DNA from: Gardnerella vaginalis
GTDB taxonomy: Bacteria > Actinomycetota > Actinomycetes > Actinomycetales > Bifidobacteriaceae
DNA length: 39,065 nucleotides
Assembly: GCF_001563665.1 (NCBI RefSeq)
Contig: NZ_KQ961853.1
Coordinates: forward strand, 21,647 to 60,711
Reading direction: 5' to 3'
Shown: piece by piece, positions 33,152 through 39,065 of the stretch
Position numbering within the stretch: the stretch's first letter is position 1
How the letters are laid out: the number at the start of each line of letters is the position of its first letter
The notes under the pieces: generated by a model
The model's input: only the letters and a program-made list of their open reading frames with translations
Database searches by the model: none
Told to the model about the DNA's origin: nothing
Translations under genes and position numbers: made by a program

Positions 33152-34522
33152 GTGAGCGAACAGACTAAACCAGAAGAAACTACTCAACTCAATGCTACAC
33201 CAAAACCGCATGCGCCGTCGCCTGCGAATTTTGCTAATAAAACTCGAGTTGTAGCTCAAACCCCTACTATTTCTTATAGTGAGGAAGATGTAAAAAACGC
33301 TGAAAAGTTTGGCAGAGTTGATGAAAATGGCACCGTTTACGTGCGAGAAGGTGACACTGAACGTGAAGTAGGACAATACTCTACTGGTACACCAGAAGAT
33401 GCCCTTACTTTCTACGTGCACCGCTACTTAGATTTAAAGATTAAACTTGATCTTTTTGAAAAAAGACTCGCATCAACAAATGTGAAACCTAAAGAAATTG
33501 ACGAATCAGTCAACACTTTAGAATCCGAATTAAGTGAGCCTGCAGTTGTTGGAGATATCGCTGCTTTACGAGCGCGACACGCCGAATTAAAGGCTCGTGG
33601 AGAAAATAAAAAAGAAGAAATTGCAAAAGCTCGCAAAGATGCAATCGAAAAAGCTCTTAAAGAGCGAACAGCAATAGTTGAACAAGCTGAATCGTTAGTT
33701 GAGAATATGACAGAGTCAACTAATTGGCGCTCTTTAGGAGATAAGTTGCGCTCGCTTTTTGACAAGTGGCAGCAACATCAGCGTACAAGTATTCATTTAG
33801 CTAAAGCAGATGCAGACGACCTATGGCAACGATTCTCTAAAGCTCGCTCTGCTTTTACAACAGCACGTAATGCTTGGGTTAAACAAAGAGATAGCGAACG
33901 CGATAATGCTAAGAATGTTAAAGAAGCTATTATTGCAGAAGCAGAAAGCTTAAAAACTTCTACAGATTGGCGTGAAACTTCCATGAAGTTTAATGCCTTA
34001 ATGGATCGTTGGAAGAAAGCTGGAAATGCTGGACGTCAACACGATGACGAATTATGGACTAAGTTCCGTGAAGCTGCAGACGTATTCTATCACGCTCGTC
34101 AAGCAGATCGTGAAAAGATGAATGCAAGCGAGAAAGAGAATCTAGCTAAAAAAGAGTCACTACTCAAACAAGCTGAAGCTTTGCTGCCTGTTGAAAATGA
34201 AGAATCAGCAAAACAAGCACGAAAAGCTTTATCTGAAATTCAAGAACAGTGGGATGCTATCGGATTCGTTCCTCGCGATGATATGCGCCGCATTGAAAGC
34301 CGTTTGAATGAAGTTGATAAAAAGATTAAAGCTGTTGAAGAAGCTGCTTGGAAAGATAAAGATCCAGAAGCTAACGCTCGTAAATCAAGCTTTGCTTTGC
34401 AATTGAAAGCTCAACTTGACGAACTAGATGAAAGAATCGCAAACGAAAAAGATTCTAAGAGAAAAGCAAAACTTCAAGCAGAAAAAGCAACAAAAGAACA
34501 ATGGCTCAACGCTATTAAATAA
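33152..34522 (+). CDS. DUF349-repeat coiled-coil protein
   Basis: A 456-residue cytosolic, highly charged helical protein. After a Pro/Ala-rich disordered start (1-45) and a region around YVREGDTEREVGQY, it contains at least three DUF349 repeats. These are recognisable by WRSLGDKLRSLFDKWQQ (about 192-208), WRETSMKFNALMDRWKKAG (about 274-292) and KQARKALSEIQEQWDAIG (about 353-370). A long coiled coil ends it. The family's biochemical role is unestablished. The GTG start is supported by AAGGAG 7 nt upstream. It is transcribed divergently from hisS and closed by its own terminator. Confidence 0.88.
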   Translation: MSEQTKPEETTQLNATPKPHAPSPANFANKTRVVAQTPTISYSEEDVKNAEKFGRVDENGTVYVREGDTEREVGQYSTGTPEDALTFYVHRYLDLKIKLDLFEKRLASTNVKPKEIDESVNTLESELSEPAVVGDIAALRARHAELKARGENKKEEIAKARKDAIEKALKERTAIVEQAESLVENMTESTNWRSLGDKLRSLFDKWQQHQRTSIHLAKADADDLWQRFSKARSAFTTARNAWVKQRDSERDNAKNVKEAIIAEAESLKTSTDWRETSMKFNALMDRWKKAGNAGRQHDDELWTKFREAADVFYHARQADREKMNASEKENLAKKESLLKQAEALLPVENEESAKQARKALSEIQEQWDAIGFVPRDDMRRIESRLNEVDKKIKAVEEAAWKDKDPEANARKSSFALQLKAQLDELDERIANEKDSKRKAKLQAEKATKEQWLNAIK

Positions 34523-34533
34523 AATATAAACTC

Positions 34534-34570
34534 ATGAGGCTGCGCAAGTTATCGCGTAGCCTCATTTTTT
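34534..34570 (+). terminator. Terminator after the DUF349 gene
   Basis: Stem ATGAGGCT(G)CGC with GCG(T)AGCCTCAT, followed by TTTTTT, starting 12 nt after the stop codon. Confidence 0.93.
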
Positions 34571-34663
34571 ATTGCTAAACATTATATTAAATCAAGAAAA
34601 ATCAAAAAAGTTAGAGCTGGGAATCAAGAGAAAAATCAACAAAAATCAAGAAAAATAAGCAAG

Positions 34664-34703
34664 ACTCAACAAAACTCAACAAAACTCAACAATAACCAAC
34701 AAT
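34664..34703. repeat. Four tandem copies of a 10-bp unit
   Basis: ACTCAACAAA occurs at 34664 and 34674, with variants ACTCAACAAT (34684) and AACCAACAAT (34694), head to tail. It stands in the 220-bp purine-rich spacer between the convergent DUF349 and mrp genes. The spacer also contains related AATCAA(G/C)A words from about 34593 on. No gene is visible there. Confidence 0.9.
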
Positions 34704-34790
34704 ACTCAAAGAAATAATAATTACTTATGCAAATAATGATTAAATAAAATCAAAATAACAAATTAAATCAAAACACGATTTGAAAAAATT

Positions 34791-36011
34791 TTAAGATTTT
34801 TCAATTAAATCTTTAGCAAGCTTAATAAAAGTATTAGCTAAAGAAGAATCCGCTAATTTACCTTCTTTAGTTAAAACTGCAGGACGCCCACTCTCTGCCA
34901 ATTCTCTGATAGAAGTATTTAAAGGAATTTTAGCTAGAAGAGGAACATTTTTATCAAGAGCTCTACAAAGCTGAGAACTAACACGCTCGCCTCCGCCAGA
35001 ACCAAAAATTTCTAATCTCTCACCATTGTTATCAAACCAACTCATATTTTCAACAACGCCACGCACATTAACAGGAATTTGCAACGCCATAAGACCTGCT
35101 CGAACAGCAACATCTGAAGCACTTGGCTGAGGAGTAGTAACAACAACTAGCTCAACATTGGGCAACGATTGAGCAACAGCTAATGCCATATCTCCTGTAC
35201 CAGGCGCTAAATCAAGTAAAAGAACATCAGGACTACCCCACCAAACATCTGAAAGAAATTGTTCTAAAGATCGTTGCAAACGAGGACCTCGCCAAAGAAT
35301 CGCTCGATCTGTTCCAGCAAACATTCCAATAGAAATAAGCTTAACTCCCCAAGAAACAACAGGCATAAGCATTCCATTAAGATTAGTTGGCTGAGAATGT
35401 ATGCCAAACATACCAGGCAAAGAAAAACCATAAACATCTGCATCAATAGCTGCAGTATCGTATCCTAATGATGCAAAAGTTGCAGCAAGATTAGCAGTTA
35501 TTGAAGATTTACCAACACCACCTTTTCCAGATGCGATAGCAAAAATACGCGTAGTATTACCATTTTTATTAAAAGGATTTTCTTTACGCTCAGCTTTCAA
35601 ATCCAATACGAGTTTTGAAAGCTTTTCTTTACTCATAGCACTTATATTTACATGAGGAATCAGATGAGCAGAGGGATATTTTTCTACAGCTGACTTAATT
35701 TTTTGCGTAATAACTTGAGCTAACGGGCAATCTGGAACAGTAAGCTCAATGTCAACAAAAACATCATAAGCTACACGATTTTTATTACTATTGCTTTCAA
35801 TAGCGCAGCTTTCAATAGCGCAATTTGAATTAGCAAAGCTTTTATCAACATTATCTAAATGATTAAAATTAGCTAAATAATCATGATTCGCAACTACACG
35901 AACACCTGTTACCATATTTAATTCTGTAACAGATTTTCCTAATTCTGGGTCAATAACACTACCCAACAAATCATAAATACGAGTTTCTAATTCAATCAAC
36001 TTATTACTCAT
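34791..36011 (-). CDS. mrp: Mrp/ApbC-type P-loop ATPase (iron-sulfur carrier family)
   Basis: A 406-residue protein. The N-terminal MIP18/DUF59 domain (about 5-125, with LLGSVIDPELGKSV) precedes a ParA-like ATPase with deviant Walker A SGKGGVGKSS (161-170) and DVLLLDLAPGTGDMALAV (near 248). The family moves Fe-S clusters to target proteins. The C-terminal Cys-x-x-Cys that binds the cluster in most members is missing: the segment reads VENMSWFDNNGERLEIFG. To my knowledge actinobacterial members often lack it. Residues 41-79 are a low-complexity insertion in the MIP18 domain containing CAIES twice, encoded by an exact 15-bp tandem repeat (35793-35822). It starts 3 nt after the ligA stop, so it is coupled to ligA. 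Confidence 0.88.
   Translation of the reverse strand: MSNKLIELETRIYDLLGSVIDPELGKSVTELNMVTGVRVVANHDYLANFNHLDNVDKSFANSNCAIESCAIESNSNKNRVAYDVFVDIELTVPDCPLAQVITQKIKSAVEKYPSAHLIPHVNISAMSKEKLSKLVLDLKAERKENPFNKNGNTTRIFAIASGKGGVGKSSITANLAATFASLGYDTAAIDADVYGFSLPGMFGIHSQPTNLNGMLMPVVSWGVKLISIGMFAGTDRAILWRGPRLQRSLEQFLSDVWWGSPDVLLLDLAPGTGDMALAVAQSLPNVELVVVTTPQPSASDVAVRAGLMALQIPVNVRGVVENMSWFDNNGERLEIFGSGGGERVSSQLCRALDKNVPLLAKIPLNTSIRELAESGRPAVLTKEGKLADSSLANTFIKLAKDLIEKS
35793..35822. repeat. 15-bp tandem repeat inside mrp
   Basis: GCTTTCAATAGCGCA occurs twice head to tail (35793-35807, 35808-35822), encoding CAIES-CAIES. It lies in the inserted loop of the MIP18 domain, and the unit keeps the frame. Confidence 0.9.
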
Positions 36012-36014
36012 ATT

Positions 36015-38978
<2,964 letters not shown>

Positions 38979-39031
38979 TCATTATATAAATCACATTATT
39001 AGATAAAAACACATTATCAATTTTTAGAATC

Positions 39032-39065
39032 TACTGTGCATTACAATCGCAAATTACTGTGCATT
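39032..39065. repeat. Direct repeat at the window end
   Basis: TACTGTGCATT occurs at 39032-39042 and 39055-39065 (23-bp period), and CACATTAT is also repeated a little upstream. The stretch 38877-39065 lies upstream of ligA. I see no gene and no convincing promoter there. Confidence 0.5.

Overview
The window looks like a chromosomal segment of a low-GC actinobacterium of the family Bifidobacteriaceae, most likely Gardnerella or a close relative. Actinobacterial markers are plain: RbpA, HelY, a fused PafBC, a GarA-type FHA protein, an FtsR-type MerR regulator, the DUF881/Sbp cluster, an Rv3235-family protein, a gluABCD transporter and a eukaryote-type UDP-glucose pyrophosphorylase. The base composition is strongly AT-rich for that phylum, which is what points to Gardnerella. 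The genus is inferred from memory of these families, not from a search. I see no transposase, phage gene, CRISPR array or rRNA. Nearly all genes are housekeeping genes.

Layout. 1-352: a tRNA cluster (3' end of tRNA-Gly, then Cys-GCA, Val-GAC, Val-CAC) closed by a terminator. 387-2283: a convergent zinc alcohol dehydrogenase, AT-rich spacers with iterated short words, and a second tRNA-Gly(GCC) under a clear promoter. 2284-2802: a very AT-rich gene-free stretch with three consensus DnaA boxes. 2803-6141: an Rv3235-family protein, a long-chain acyl-CoA ligase and peptide deformylase. 6179-10966: rpsB-tsf with a structured leader, then pyrH-frr-cdsA. 11081-12743: lgt and rpe. 12874-17346: pgsA-like, DUF881, sbp, DUF881, garA and an ftsR-like gene, as in the mycobacterial Rv1822-Rv1828 cluster but without gcvH, followed by an unrecognised membrane protein.

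The second half is mostly on the minus strand. 17492-18659: a HAD phosphatase behind rbpA. 18847-23843: pafBC, a small membrane protein and helY, closely coupled. 24279-25706: UDP-glucose pyrophosphorylase. 26080-29632: gluABCD, an amino-acid ABC importer. 29771-33057: hisS then aspS. Divergent from hisS is a DUF349 coiled-coil protein (33152-34522). 34791-38876: ligA then an Mrp-type P-loop ATPase.

Themes. (1) Five genes (fadD, lgt, rpe, garA, hisS) have a -10 hexamer exactly 7 nt before an ATG and no Shine-Dalgarno, which predicts leaderless mRNAs and moves two start codons. (2) Short tandem repeats (8-24 bp units, 2-8 copies) recur in many spacers and in tails or loops of coding regions, which suggests ongoing slippage. 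(3) Several hairpins sit at regulatory positions (rpsB leader, rpsB-tsf spacer, rbpA transcription start, gluA promoter). No unmistakably new multi-gene system is visible. The best leads are the DnaA-box cluster, the AAATAAC array, the enlarged ligase LigA and the two orphan membrane proteins in otherwise conserved clusters.
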